Part shown: piece by piece, positions 31,149 through 41,024 of the stretch
How positions within the stretch are numbered: position 1 is the first letter of the stretch
Layout: the number at the start of each line of letters is the position of its first letter
Assembly (NCBI RefSeq): GCF_020687805.1
Contig: NZ_JAJEWQ010000002.1
Span: 62,001 to 126,000 of the forward strand
From: Planctobacterium marinum
GTDB lineage: Bacteria > Pseudomonadota > Gammaproteobacteria > Enterobacterales > Alteromonadaceae
Reading direction: 5' to 3'
Length of the DNA: 64,000 nt
The notes under the pieces: generated by a model
What the model was told of the DNA's origin: nothing
The model's database searches: none
The model's input: the letters and a program-made list of their open reading frames with translations, nothing else
Program-made: the position numbers and the translations under genes

Positions 31149-31655
31149 TTAATTTTTATCGTCGGTCTGAAAAACAGTGGTCACTCTGCCATCCGCTTCG
31201 TTGCTTCCGGCGATTAACTGTTCTTTCTCTAAATTAAAGCTGATCTTTTCACCTTTCACCATACTGGTGTCCTGATAAAGTTCTGCCGCACCATTAAGCT
31301 CCAGGGTCCGAAACTCAACAATGTAACGAATTTCTTCAGCTTTGGCGGTGATTTTACTGCCGTCATCCATAGTTTGGGAATAAACAGCGGGTTTGCCAAG
31401 CGCCACAAAGATTTCTTTGCCTTTGCCATCCTCTGCCGACACTCTCACTTCGTCAGCATTAATGGATAGGGTGCCCTGGCGCACGTTAACATCTTCTTTG
31501 AATACAGATGTTTTGCGTTTTCCATCGACAAACTGAGATTTTGAATCAACCTCAATGGGAAGTTTAAAGTCATCTTTCCCAGCCCATGCCGGACATGACA
31601 GCAGGAGCAATACACTGCTAATGGGCAACAGGTTGTTGATAAATCGTTTTAACAT
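31149..31655 (-). CDS. lptA: Periplasmic LPS-bridge protein LptA
   Basis: 168 residues with a signal peptide (SVLLLLSCPAWA). The OstA/LptA beta-jellyroll is seen in PIEVDSKSQFVDGKRKTSVFKEDVNVRQGTL-type repeats. It bridges the membranes for LPS transport. Its 5' end lies inside the last 38 bases of lptC, a tight overlap that couples translation of two proteins that interact physically. Confidence 0.92.
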   Translation of the reverse strand: MLKRFINNLLPISSVLLLLSCPAWAGKDDFKLPIEVDSKSQFVDGKRKTSVFKEDVNVRQGTLSINADEVRVSAEDGKGKEIFVALGKPAVYSQTMDDGSKITAKAEEIRYIVEFRTLELNGAAELYQDTSMVKGEKISFNLEKEQLIAGSNEADGRVTTVFQTDDKN

Positions 31656-32187
31656 GGTCTTTGAGTTCCAGTTTACGGGTCAACAGATTAACTGTTAAGC
31701 CGTTGCTTTCAATAATGAAATCCAACCCGGTGATGGTGACCGGGTTATTCGATTTGGCTGTTTTGTTGAGCAAATCAATTTCTACAAAGCTGGTTTCGAT
31801 AGTTTGTACAAAGTCGTCCTGATTAAGACTTTTGATAAGGACATTTTGCTCAAGTTCAATACGTTGATCACTATACAGTGTCCCCTCATTTGCAACAATT
31901 TGCCAGGGGGAGTCTGTTTCATCGGTGTAAATGGTGTATTCGGGTTGTTCAAACAGCGTAAAGCCGAGAATATCGTAGTGCTCCATCGAGGAGGCAAACA
32001 CCTCGTGGTTGACGCTGCCAGATTCGTTATAGAGGGTACTTTTCATATTGCGGGCCTGATAATTGGGATTCCAGGCTTCCGGTGTGTCGTCTATGGTTTG
32101 TGGCGTATTATCATCGGCAATCATATTCACGTAGAGGGTTAGCAATACGATAAATAACAGACCGATACTGATGTGAATACGACTCAT
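31618..32187 (-). CDS. lptC: LPS-transport membrane anchor LptC
   Basis: 189 residues: a single N-terminal membrane helix (about 5-24) and a periplasmic jellyroll, with motifs YTDETDSPWQIVANEG and INVLIKSLNQ-like strands. LptC joins the LptBFG complex to LptA. The start overlaps the kdsC stop by 4 bp. Sequence similarity within this family is low, so the call leans on position, topology and length. Confidence 0.9.
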   Translation of the reverse strand: MSRIHISIGLLFIVLLTLYVNMIADDNTPQTIDDTPEAWNPNYQARNMKSTLYNESGSVNHEVFASSMEHYDILGFTLFEQPEYTIYTDETDSPWQIVANEGTLYSDQRIELEQNVLIKSLNQDDFVQTIETSFVEIDLLNKTAKSNNPVTITGLDFIIESNGLTVNLLTRKLELKDHVKTIYQQPVAH

Positions 32188-32738
32188 ACGCTACTCGCCA
32201 ATATACCTTGCAGTTTTCCTTTGCTGAATAATATCAGGTCACATAATTCCCGAACACATCCGAATCCACCCGGTGTGGTGGTGCGGTAATTACTTAAATG
32301 CAGTACGCCCGGATGCGCATCGGCGGGAGCCACTTTTAGTTGGGCTAATTCAAACATGCCGGTATCGGGTAAATCATCGCCAATCGCGGCAGTGTGCTGC
32401 GCGGGAATATTCAGGGAGTGTTGCAGTGTTTGTAACGCAGACTTTTTCTGCTCTTCGCCTTGGATAATATGACGCACCCCCAGCGCTGAAAACCGGTCAG
32501 AGACTATCTGCGATTTTCTGCCGGTTATGATGGCAACTTCGACGCCGGCGGTTAACAGTGCTTTCAGACCATAGCCGTCTTTGGTGTGAAACGCCTTGAG
32601 CTCTTCTCCCTGGTTACCCAGATAAATGCGACCATCGCTGAATACCCCGTCTACATCACAGGCCAGCAGTCTGATGTCGCGCATATACTCTATCAGTTGA
32701 GGGGCCAGCGGGCCGTAAAGCGTGTCAACTTGTGTCAT
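32184..32738 (-). CDS. kdsC: 3-deoxy-D-manno-octulosonate-8-phosphate phosphatase KdsC
   Basis: 184 residues, HAD superfamily C0 type without a cap. The nucleophile motif is LLACDVDGVFSDGRIYLGNQGEE; motif II/III is VAIITGRKS and IGDDLPDTGMFE. It dephosphorylates Kdo-8-P in Kdo synthesis for LPS core. It overlaps kdsD by one base, and both feed the lipopolysaccharide whose export genes follow. Confidence 0.96.
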   Translation of the reverse strand: MTQVDTLYGPLAPQLIEYMRDIRLLACDVDGVFSDGRIYLGNQGEELKAFHTKDGYGLKALLTAGVEVAIITGRKSQIVSDRFSALGVRHIIQGEEQKKSALQTLQHSLNIPAQHTAAIGDDLPDTGMFELAQLKVAPADAHPGVLHLSNYRTTTPGGFGCVRELCDLILFSKGKLQGILASSV

Positions 32739-33715
32739 TAAACCACCCCGGATTTGACCATATCTAACATATTTAACGCACCAATGGGACGCTGCTCGTC
32801 ATCTACCACAATCAGGCCACTGATGTTGCGGTTCTCCATTTGGGTCAGCGTTTCTGCCACCAACATATCTTTGCGGGCGGTATAGCAGTTTTTGGTCATC
32901 ACATCTTTGATGAGCGTGGCGTGAACGTCTTTTCTGGCATCGATAACCCGGCGTAAATCGCCATCAGTAAACACCCCAATCAGCTTGCCTTGCTCGTCAA
33001 CGATGCCCGCCAGGCCTAAGCTTTTTTGAGTGATAACGACCAGGGTATCCCGCACACTGCTGTTTGCGTCAACGGTGGGAACGCGATCACCGGTATGCAT
33101 AATATCTTGTAAGGTGAGTAACAGTTTTTTGCCCAGTGAACCACTGGGGTGCGACAGGGCAAATTCTTCAGCAGTAAAGTTTTTGGCGTCCAGCAACGCG
33201 ATTGCCAGCGCATCTCCTAACACCAGGGTTACACTGGTGCTGGATGTTGGGGCCAGTCCCAGGGAGCAGGCTTCCTGCGGCACCGCTATAGACAGGTGGA
33301 TATCAGCATAACGCCCCATGGCAGATTCCGCAGAGCGGGTCATCGCAATGATTTTTATACCCAGCCGCTTGACTACCGGCAACAAAGACACCACTTCAGA
33401 GGTTTCACCAGAGTTGGAAATCGCCAGTAACACATCTTCCTTACCCAGCATCCCCAGGTCACCGTGTCCCGCTTCTCCTGGGTGCATAAAAAATGCCGGT
33501 GTGCCGGTGCTAGCCAGTGTTGCCGCAATTTTATTGGCAATGTGACCGGATTTTCCCATACCGGTAACGACAACCTTGCCCTTGCAACCAAGCAGCAACT
33601 GACAGGCCTGGATAAAGTGTTCATCAAAGGCGTTTCTGAGGTTTTGAATCGCATCCAGCTCGATATCCAGAACCCGTTGGGCTGAGGTAATCAGTTGTGC
33701 AGTATCGACTTTCAT
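32738..33715 (-). CDS. kdsD: Arabinose-5-phosphate isomerase KdsD
   Basis: 325 residues: an SIS domain (VVVTGMGKSGHIANKIAATLASTGTPAFFMHPGEAGHGD) and two C-terminal CBS domains (about 205-325). It converts ribulose-5-phosphate to arabinose-5-phosphate, the Kdo precursor. It sits between the yrbG exchanger gene and kdsC in the conserved order. Confidence 0.95.
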   Translation of the reverse strand: MKVDTAQLITSAQRVLDIELDAIQNLRNAFDEHFIQACQLLLGCKGKVVVTGMGKSGHIANKIAATLASTGTPAFFMHPGEAGHGDLGMLGKEDVLLAISNSGETSEVVSLLPVVKRLGIKIIAMTRSAESAMGRYADIHLSIAVPQEACSLGLAPTSSTSVTLVLGDALAIALLDAKNFTAEEFALSHPSGSLGKKLLLTLQDIMHTGDRVPTVDANSSVRDTLVVITQKSLGLAGIVDEQGKLIGVFTDGDLRRVIDARKDVHATLIKDVMTKNCYTARKDMLVAETLTQMENRNISGLIVVDDEQRPIGALNMLDMVKSGVV

Positions 33716-33730
33716 TAGGCTTTTACCCGG

Positions 33731-34690
33731 TTATGCCACAAACAGAAAGGTGAGGTAGCCGATATATCCGGCCACCAGAATGCCACCTTCCCAGCGGGTT
33801 ATTTTGCGCACACCACGTAAACCAAAGCTGAATAACAGCAGCAATACGGTGAACACCAGCATCACGTGGATGTCCCGGTTAGCAGCATCAGCATCGATTA
33901 GGCCCGGTGCGATTAATCCCGGCATCGCCATTACCGCTAAAATGTTAAAGATGTTAGACCCGATAATGTTACCCAGTGCCATGTCATCTTCGCCTTTTAA
34001 TACACCGGCAATACTGGCCGCCAACTCGGGAAGGCTGGTACCAATGGCAATGATGGTCAGGCCTATCATCAGTTCGCTCATGCCAAAATATCTGGCGATG
34101 TTCACCGCTGAATCCACCATAATATCGGCGCTGATGGGCAATAGCACCATGCCCACCATAACCCAGAAAATCGCTTTGTGGGTTGGCACATCGGATGGAA
34201 TTTCTTCAGCCGTGTCGGTGCCATAAGGATCTTTGCGATCAGCCTGAATAGACAGCCAGGTGAGACCACCAATTGTAACAAAAAACAGAATCATCAGCGC
34301 GATACCCTCGCTGCGACTCAAACTCAAATCTGCCAGAAACCAGGCCGCGGTGAGTGACACGATAAGTAGTATCGGCATTTCCCGACGAATAGTGCCGGAG
34401 CTGACCATCAGGGGTTTAAACAGCGCAGTAAGGCCCAATACCAAACCGATATTGGTGATGTTTGAACCGATAGCATTGCCCACTGCGGTGTCGGCGTTAC
34501 CGGCCATTGATGCAGTGGCTGATACCATGATCTCCGGGGCGGATGACCCCATGGCGACAATGGTCATCCCGATAACCATGGGGGAAATACCGAAGTTTTT
34601 AGCCATGGCTGAAGCGCCATAAACGAACCTGTCAGCACTCCAGCTCAGCAGTGCAAGTCCAACGATAAAAAGGGCAATGTCTGTCAGCAT
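33731..34690 (-). CDS. yrbG: Calcium/sodium antiporter, YrbG type
   Basis: 319 residues, about ten membrane helices in two inverted halves. The alpha-repeats are VIGMTIVAMGSSAPEIMVSATASMAGN and LMIGLTIIAIGTSLPELAASIAGVLKGE, each with the conserved GS(A/L)PE core that binds Ca2+ and Na+. First gene of the kds-lpt-rpoN series, 15 bp before kdsD. Its physiological role in LPS loci is not established. Confidence 0.92.
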   Translation of the reverse strand: MLTDIALFIVGLALLSWSADRFVYGASAMAKNFGISPMVIGMTIVAMGSSAPEIMVSATASMAGNADTAVGNAIGSNITNIGLVLGLTALFKPLMVSSGTIRREMPILLIVSLTAAWFLADLSLSRSEGIALMILFFVTIGGLTWLSIQADRKDPYGTDTAEEIPSDVPTHKAIFWVMVGMVLLPISADIMVDSAVNIARYFGMSELMIGLTIIAIGTSLPELAASIAGVLKGEDDMALGNIIGSNIFNILAVMAMPGLIAPGLIDADAANRDIHVMLVFTVLLLLFSFGLRGVRKITRWEGGILVAGYIGYLTFLFVA

Positions 34691-35168
34691 GGATAAAAAT
34701 CGATCTTCTTGAAATGTAGTGGCAAGGGAATGACTCTAATATGGGTACAACTTTAAAAGTTTAAACTATTTGAACCCCAATGTTGAAGTAAGTTCGGCAA
34801 ATACCGGCGTTTATTGAGTCCGGGTGCACAAAAATTGCGCCGCATCGTCGCGGACTGTACCTGACAAGGCCGGGTAATTTTGTCTGGCAAAGCCCGGTCG
34901 GGTGAAAATCGATTGTTTCTGAAATTTAGAATATATCTTGTTACTTTTTGATTTTGTTTTGCCGCCTTGAAACTTCGTAAAATAGCACCAATATCGGGGC
35001 ATCGGATAAAATGAGCTGAACGACCTTAGTATCGGGATACACACTGATACACACTCCTTTACAGGCTACTGACAGAATAAGGTTTCAACTTGCTCTATAA
35101 TTTGTAAAAAGCCAACACCGAAAAGGACTGAAAAAAGGGAGAGGGCGGCGCGCTCGGGATTGCACACT
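34691..35168. promoter_or_regulatory. Divergent yrbG-mlaF control region
   Basis: 478 bp with no supported gene. It should hold the promoters of both the LPS and the mla operons. A TATAAT at 35096-35101 is the best -10 for mlaF; CTGACA at 35069-35074 is a -35-like hexamer but the spacing (21) is too long. G+C-rich patches around 34826-34900 can form weak stems. The mlaF ATG at 35169 has no clear ribosome site. Confidence 0.4.
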
Positions 35169-35963
35169 ATGAAAAATCTGGTCGAAATTAAAAATCTGAC
35201 ATTCAAACGGGGTGATCGCACGATTTACCACGATATTAGTATGTCTATACCCGAGGGTAAAACTACCGCAATTATGGGGCCGAGCGGTATCGGTAAAACC
35301 ACCATGTTGCGTTTAATTGGTGGCCAGCTCAAACCCGACAGCGGTGATGTGCTATTTGCCGGTAAGTCAATCCCGGGAATGAATCGGGCGCAATTGTATG
35401 CATGTCGCCGTCATATGAGTATGTTGTTTCAAAGTGGCGCCTTGTTTACCGAAATGTCGGTCTTCGACAATGTGGCATTTCCGCTCAGAGAGCATTCACA
35501 CCTTTCTGAGGATGTGATCAGAACTATTGTACTGTTGAAATTGCAGGCGGTGGGTTTGCGCGGCGCGGAAAAATTACTGCCCAGTGAGTTGTCCGGCGGC
35601 ATGGCAAGGCGGGCTGCGTTGGCCCGCGCGATTGCGCTGGACCCGCGCCTGATCATGTACGACGAACCCTTTGCCGGGCAAGATCCTATATCGATGGGCG
35701 TGCTGGTAAAATTAATTAAAGATTTGAACGATGCACTGAACCTGACCAGTATCGTGGTAACCCATGATGTGACAGAAGTGCTCACTATCGCTGATTACAT
35801 TTATATTATCGCTGAAAAGCAGGTTATTGGCGAAGGGACACCGGAACAGATCAAAAATTCTGATTCTGCCCTGGTACAACAGTTTTTGCGCGGTGATGCA
35901 GATGGTCCGGTGCCTTTCCATTATCCGGTTGACGATATCAGCTCAGCGTTGTTAGGGAGTTAA
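35169..35963 (+). CDS. mlaF: Phospholipid transport ATPase MlaF
   Basis: 264 residues from the ATG at 35169; a TTG three codons upstream is possible but not needed. It is an ABC ATPase with Walker [15 protein letters not shown], signature [15 protein letters not shown] and Walker [14 protein letters not shown]. It powers the MlaFEDB complex, which moves glycerophospholipids between the periplasmic carrier MlaC and the inner membrane, keeping outer-membrane asymmetry. First of the co-directional mlaFEDCB genes. Confidence 0.96.
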   Translation: MKNLVEIKNLTFKRGDRTIYHDISMSIPEGKTTAIMGPSGIGKTTMLRLIGGQLKPDSGDVLFAGKSIPGMNRAQLYACRRHMSMLFQSGALFTEMSVFDNVAFPLREHSHLSEDVIRTIVLLKLQAVGLRGAEKLLPSELSGGMARRAALARAIALDPRLIMYDEPFAGQDPISMGVLVKLIKDLNDALNLTSIVVTHDVTEVLTIADYIYIIAEKQVIGEGTPEQIKNSDSALVQQFLRGDADGPVPFHYPVDDISSALLGS

Positions 35964-35964
35964 T

Positions 35965-36744
35965 ATGGAGTTTTTTGCAAGGACCGGACGCAATACTATC
36001 GATGGAATAACCCGGATAGGTCGTGCGTCAGTGATGTTTTGGGGCGCCATTGTCGCCCGTCCAAGACCGATGAAATCGATTCCGCTGACCATTAAACAAA
36101 TGTATGTGGTTGGTGTGCAATCCTTGTTGATTATCCTGGTATCTGGATTGTTCATCGGCATGGTGATGGGCCTGCAGGGCTATACCGTGCTGGTAAATTA
36201 CGGTGCCGAAGAAAGCCTGGGGCCCATGGTAGCATTGTCTCTGTTACGGGAACTTGGGCCGGTGGTCACGGCGCTATTGTTTGCCGGGCGGGCCGGTTCA
36301 GCACTGACGGCAGAAATCGGTCTGATGAAAGCCACAGAACAGCTCAGCAGTTTGGAAATGATGGCGGTAGACCCGCTTCGTCAGGTTATCGCTCCCCGAT
36401 TATGGGCGGGCATTCTGACCATGCCAATGTTGGCACTTATTTTCAGTGCTATTGGTATTTTAGGCGGTCATCTGGTTGGTGTTGACTGGCTGGGTGTCGA
36501 TGCCGGCAGTTATTGGTCAATCATGCAATCTGCCGTGGACCTGAATGAAGATATTATGAATGGCGTCATCAAAAGCGTGGTGTTTGCCATTGTTGTTACC
36601 TGGATAGCGGTATTCAATGGTTATGACTCCATTCCTACCTCTGAAGGGATTAGTAAAGCGACAACGCAAACTGTGGTGCACTCGTCGCTTGCGGTACTGG
36701 GACTGGATTTTGTTTTAACCGCTGTAATGTTCGGAACTGAATAG
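35965..36744 (+). CDS. mlaE: Phospholipid transport permease MlaE
   Basis: 259 residues, the MlaE/YrbE permease fold with about five to six membrane helices. Conserved features are [55 protein letters not shown]-type blocks and a coupling region near the [14 protein letters not shown] turn. One base separates it from mlaF. It forms the membrane core of the Mla complex. Confidence 0.96.
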   Translation: MEFFARTGRNTIDGITRIGRASVMFWGAIVARPRPMKSIPLTIKQMYVVGVQSLLIILVSGLFIGMVMGLQGYTVLVNYGAEESLGPMVALSLLRELGPVVTALLFAGRAGSALTAEIGLMKATEQLSSLEMMAVDPLRQVIAPRLWAGILTMPMLALIFSAIGILGGHLVGVDWLGVDAGSYWSIMQSAVDLNEDIMNGVIKSVVFAIVVTWIAVFNGYDSIPTSEGISKATTQTVVHSSLAVLGLDFVLTAVMFGTE

Positions 36745-36754
36745 GAGCTCATTA

Positions 36755-37222
36755 ATGAATTCTCGTAAAATGGAAATTGCTGTTGGATTGTTTGTTTCGC
36801 TGGCGGTAGCCGCATTTTTGATGTTGGCCTTGAAAGTCGCTGATCAGGGTATGCAAGGCTCGGGCGAAACGTATGAGCTGTTTGCCAAGTTTGACAATAT
36901 TGGCGGGCTGAAAGCGCGCTCAGCCGTGAAGGTGGGCGGTGTGATCATCGGTCGAGTTGACAGTATTTCGCTGGATAAAGACGATTTCACCCCTGTAGTA
37001 AAACTGGTTGTTAGTCAGGAATATGGTGATTTCCCTGATACCAGTTCGGTGTCGATTTTGACCTCCGGGCTGCTGGGTGAGCAATATGTGGGTTTTCAAC
37101 CGGGTTTTTCATTTGATGGTGTAGACACCCTGAAACCTGGCGATTTCATCGAAGACACCAAGTCGGCGTTGGTACTGGAAGATCTGATCGGTCAGTTCCT
37201 GTTCAGCCGAAACGATGAATAA
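36755..37222 (+). CDS. mlaD: MCE-domain phospholipid-binding protein MlaD
   Basis: 155 residues: an N-terminal anchor helix (about 7-27) and one MCE domain (YELFAKFDNIGGLKARSAVKVGGVIIGRVDSISL). The hydrophobic VLEDLIGQFLF tail lines the hexamer channel in E. coli MlaD. It is an inner-membrane-anchored periplasmic ring receiving lipid from MlaC. Ribosome site AGGAG lies nine bases before ATG. Confidence 0.96.
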   Translation: MNSRKMEIAVGLFVSLAVAAFLMLALKVADQGMQGSGETYELFAKFDNIGGLKARSAVKVGGVIIGRVDSISLDKDDFTPVVKLVVSQEYGDFPDTSSVSILTSGLLGEQYVGFQPGFSFDGVDTLKPGDFIEDTKSALVLEDLIGQFLFSRNDE

Positions 37223-37255
37223 TACAGATTAAAAATGATATTTGAGGGCAATAAC

Positions 37256-37882
37256 ATGTGGTTAAAAAAATTGGGATGGCTGCTATGCCTGTCGATGTTC
37301 TCGCTGGGCGCTATAGCAGACGAAAATCCCTATAAAATTTTACAAGAAGTAGCGACAAAAACATTTTCCCGCATTAAAGCGGAACAGGCCACTATTCAAC
37401 AGGATCCTGACTTGCTGAAAGTTGTGGTTGAAGAGGAATTACTGCCCTATATCGATTATAAATTTGCCGGTGCCAAAGTGTTGGGTAAGCACTTTAAGTC
37501 GGTGCCCCGCGAGCAAATTCCGACCTTCTTTGAAGAGTTTCGCAAGTACCTGATTGCTACTTATGCGGTGGCTTTGGCGCAATACGAAGGCCAGGATGTG
37601 GTCTTTGAACCGGAGAAAGATTTCGATGGTAAAAAAGCGGTAACGGTGCGCGCTATCGTCAAAGATACCGAGCGTCCGGACATCAAAATTGCATTCAAAG
37701 TACGCAAAAACAGCAAAACCAAAGAGTGGAAGGCCTATGACATGGTGGCGGAAGGGATCAGTGTCTTGTCCAGCAAGCGCAGCGAATTCGAGTCGATTTT
37801 GCGTCAGGAAGGTATCGAAAAAGTGATCGCCATTATGCAAGAAAAGAACGCTCAAAAAATTACACTGGATAATGATGCTTAA
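37256..37882 (+). CDS. mlaC: Periplasmic phospholipid carrier MlaC
   Basis: 208 residues from the ATG at 37256, seven bases after GAGGG; an ATG 21 bases upstream would add residues before the signal peptide. The signal peptide is WLLCLSMFSLGAIA. The Tol_Tol_Ttg2 fold follows (VVEEELLPYIDYKFAGAKVLGKHFKSVP, FFEEFRKYLIATYAVALAQYEGQ). It shuttles phospholipid between MlaA-porin and MlaFEDB. The end overlaps mlaB by 11 bp. Confidence 0.94.
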   Translation: MWLKKLGWLLCLSMFSLGAIADENPYKILQEVATKTFSRIKAEQATIQQDPDLLKVVVEEELLPYIDYKFAGAKVLGKHFKSVPREQIPTFFEEFRKYLIATYAVALAQYEGQDVVFEPEKDFDGKKAVTVRAIVKDTERPDIKIAFKVRKNSKTKEWKAYDMVAEGISVLSSKRSEFESILRQEGIEKVIAIMQEKNAQKITLDNDA

Positions 37883-38186
37883 ATCAGTCGACAAAATTAC
37901 CCTGACTTATCACGAGGGTTGCCTGAAACCAGAAGGCAGCCTGACTATTGAGTCAGTCCCTTGCGCAGACAAACAGATAGTGCCGTTGCTGAGCCAGTTT
38001 AACGAGGTTGTAAAGCTTGATCTGGCAGCCGCTGAAAACAATGATACGGCGGGGCTTGCCTGGTTAATTAATCTCAAAGCTAACCTGAAAAAATCGGGTA
38101 AATCACTGCAGCTGCTCAATGTACCCAATGCGTTAAAAAAGCTGAGTAAACTGAGCGATGCTGATAAACTGCTTGAAATAGACTAA
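37872..38186 (+). CDS. mlaB: STAS-domain Mla subunit MlaB
   Basis: 104 residues, a single STAS domain (LDLAAAENNDTAGLAWLINLKANLKKSGKSLQLLNVPNALKKL). It stabilises and regulates MlaF in the cytoplasm. ATG lies inside the mlaC end; a second ATG follows directly. Short and divergent, but position and fold agree. Confidence 0.88.
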   Translation: MMLKSVDKITLTYHEGCLKPEGSLTIESVPCADKQIVPLLSQFNEVVKLDLAAAENNDTAGLAWLINLKANLKKSGKSLQLLNVPNALKKLSKLSDADKLLEID

Positions 38187-38203
38187 AACAGACAGGTCAT
38201 AAA

Positions 38204-39773
<1,570 letters not shown>

Positions 39774-39789
39774 AACCTTTTGTCATTGC

Positions 39790-39815
39790 AGGCACCTTCG
39801 GGTGCCTTGTTATTT
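39790..39815 (+). terminator. Rho-independent terminator after murA
   Basis: AGGCACC-TTCG-GGTGCCT, a 7-bp stem with a very stable TTCG loop followed by TGTTATTT. It ends the mla-ibaG-murA transcription unit just before the convergent degS. Confidence 0.8.
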
Positions 39816-39827
39816 CTGTAGCCTGCA

Positions 39828-40913
39828 CTAACCGGCGCGCAATACGCTGTCTAAGTCGCCAATGACAACCGGTAAAACGATGGTTTCACCACCGCGTTTT
39901 ACCTCGAAGTCCAGGGTGGTTCCCGGTAGGGTATTCGCCACAATGGACTGCACTTCCAGGGCGCTATTGATTGTAGCGCCATTGACACTGATCAATACAT
40001 CACTCACCTGAATACCGGCTCTGGATGCCGGGCTGCGGTTTTCCACGCCGATAATAATCACCCCGGCAATCTCGTGATCACTGCCTTGCAGACCTGCATA
40101 ACCCCGGATAACGCGACCTTTACTGATAATGTCACGCATCACTTTTTGAGCCATTTGTGACGGTACCGCAAAAAATACACCGGGCACGTCTTTCGGTTGA
40201 CCCCCTTCTAAAATCTTGTAATTGGCATTGTTGATGCCTACCAGGTAACCATTGCTGTCTACCAGGGCCCCACCGGAATTACCCTGGTTTAGGGTGGCAT
40301 CCATCTGAATAAAGTTGCGGTGGCCGCCTATGCCTAACTGGCTCACCTCAGAGCGACCGGTGGCACTGATAATACCCTGGGTGATGGTTTGTCCCAGATT
40401 GTAAGGGTTGCCAATGGCTAACACTAAATCACCCACCTGGGTTTTGTTGGTTTCTTCCAGTTGCGGAATAACCGGCAGATTATCCGCATTGATTTTCAAC
40501 ACGGCTAAATCAGTGAGGGGATCGGAGCCAATCACCTGGGCTTCATAAATGCGGCTTTGTTCAGCCACAATGACTTCAATGGAGTCGGCCCCTGCAATAA
40601 CATGCAGACAGGTCAATATGTAGCCGTTATCACTCATAATAACGCCGGAACCCAGTGAGGTGCGCTCTACTTCATTATTGCGAAACAACGCGGAGCGTCG
40701 AATGGTTTTCTGGCTGTAGATATTAACAACGGCAGGAGCGGAGCGATTTATTGCATCGGCAAAACTCACCTTTTTAGGCATATCTCCGGGAAAGATATTG
40801 CTCATCTGTAGCTGGTTGCCATTGCGTAATTGTGGGATCAGTAGCAATAAAATTATCGATACAGCAATACCCAGTAAGATGGATTTAATGATAAAGAAAA
40901 TTGAGTTTTTCAA
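39828..40913 (-). CDS. degS: Membrane-anchored site-1 protease DegS
   Basis: 361 residues: one N-terminal membrane helix (about 8-27), a trypsin-like domain with His in ILTCLHVIAGAD, Asp in DPLTDLAVLKI and Ser in LNQGNSGGALVD, then one PDZ domain. DegS cuts RseA after its PDZ senses misfolded porin termini, releasing sigma-E. One PDZ and the uncleaved anchor separate it from DegQ. No ATG or GTG fits the conserved N-terminus: TTG at 40913 is used, five bases after a G-run that lies in the right arm of a hairpin. Confidence 0.93.
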   Translation of the reverse strand: MKNSIFFIIKSILLGIAVSIILLLLIPQLRNGNQLQMSNIFPGDMPKKVSFADAINRSAPAVVNIYSQKTIRRSALFRNNEVERTSLGSGVIMSDNGYILTCLHVIAGADSIEVIVAEQSRIYEAQVIGSDPLTDLAVLKINADNLPVIPQLEETNKTQVGDLVLAIGNPYNLGQTITQGIISATGRSEVSQLGIGGHRNFIQMDATLNQGNSGGALVDSNGYLVGINNANYKILEGGQPKDVPGVFFAVPSQMAQKVMRDIISKGRVIRGYAGLQGSDHEIAGVIIIGVENRSPASRAGIQVSDVLISVNGATINSALEVQSIVANTLPGTTLDFEVKRGGETIVLPVVIGDLDSVLRAG

Positions 40914-40919
40914 GCTAAC

Positions 40920-40938
40920 CCCCGCGATTGTAGCGGGG
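40920..40938 (-). promoter_or_regulatory. Hairpin covering the degS ribosome-binding site
   Basis: On the mRNA strand CCCCGC-TACAATC-GCGGGG folds a perfect 6-bp GC stem. The GGGGG that must serve as the degS Shine-Dalgarno is in its 3' arm, five bases before the TTG start, so the folded form should block initiation. Confidence 0.55.
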
Positions 40939-40950
40939 CCTAGAATAGCA

Positions 40951-41007
40951 TTGATTCAGTTTGAATCAATATGGGAAGCACTTGAGCAGTGCATTTAGCA
41001 CTGCTCA
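40951..41007 (-). other. Two hairpins in the degQ-degS spacer
   Basis: TTGATTC/GAATCAA (40951-40969, loop of five) and TGAGCAGTGC/GCACTGCTCA (40983-41007, 10 bp, loop of five) are perfect stems. Neither is followed by a U-tract on the degQ-degS strand, so partial termination or processing is more likely than full stop. Confidence 0.55.
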
Positions 41008-41024
41008 GCGATGCTGATGTTGTG

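Noticed and set aside
34811-35044. 77-codon minus-strand frame in the yrbG-mlaF spacer
   Set aside because: No ribosome site and no family; the spacer must hold divergent promoters.
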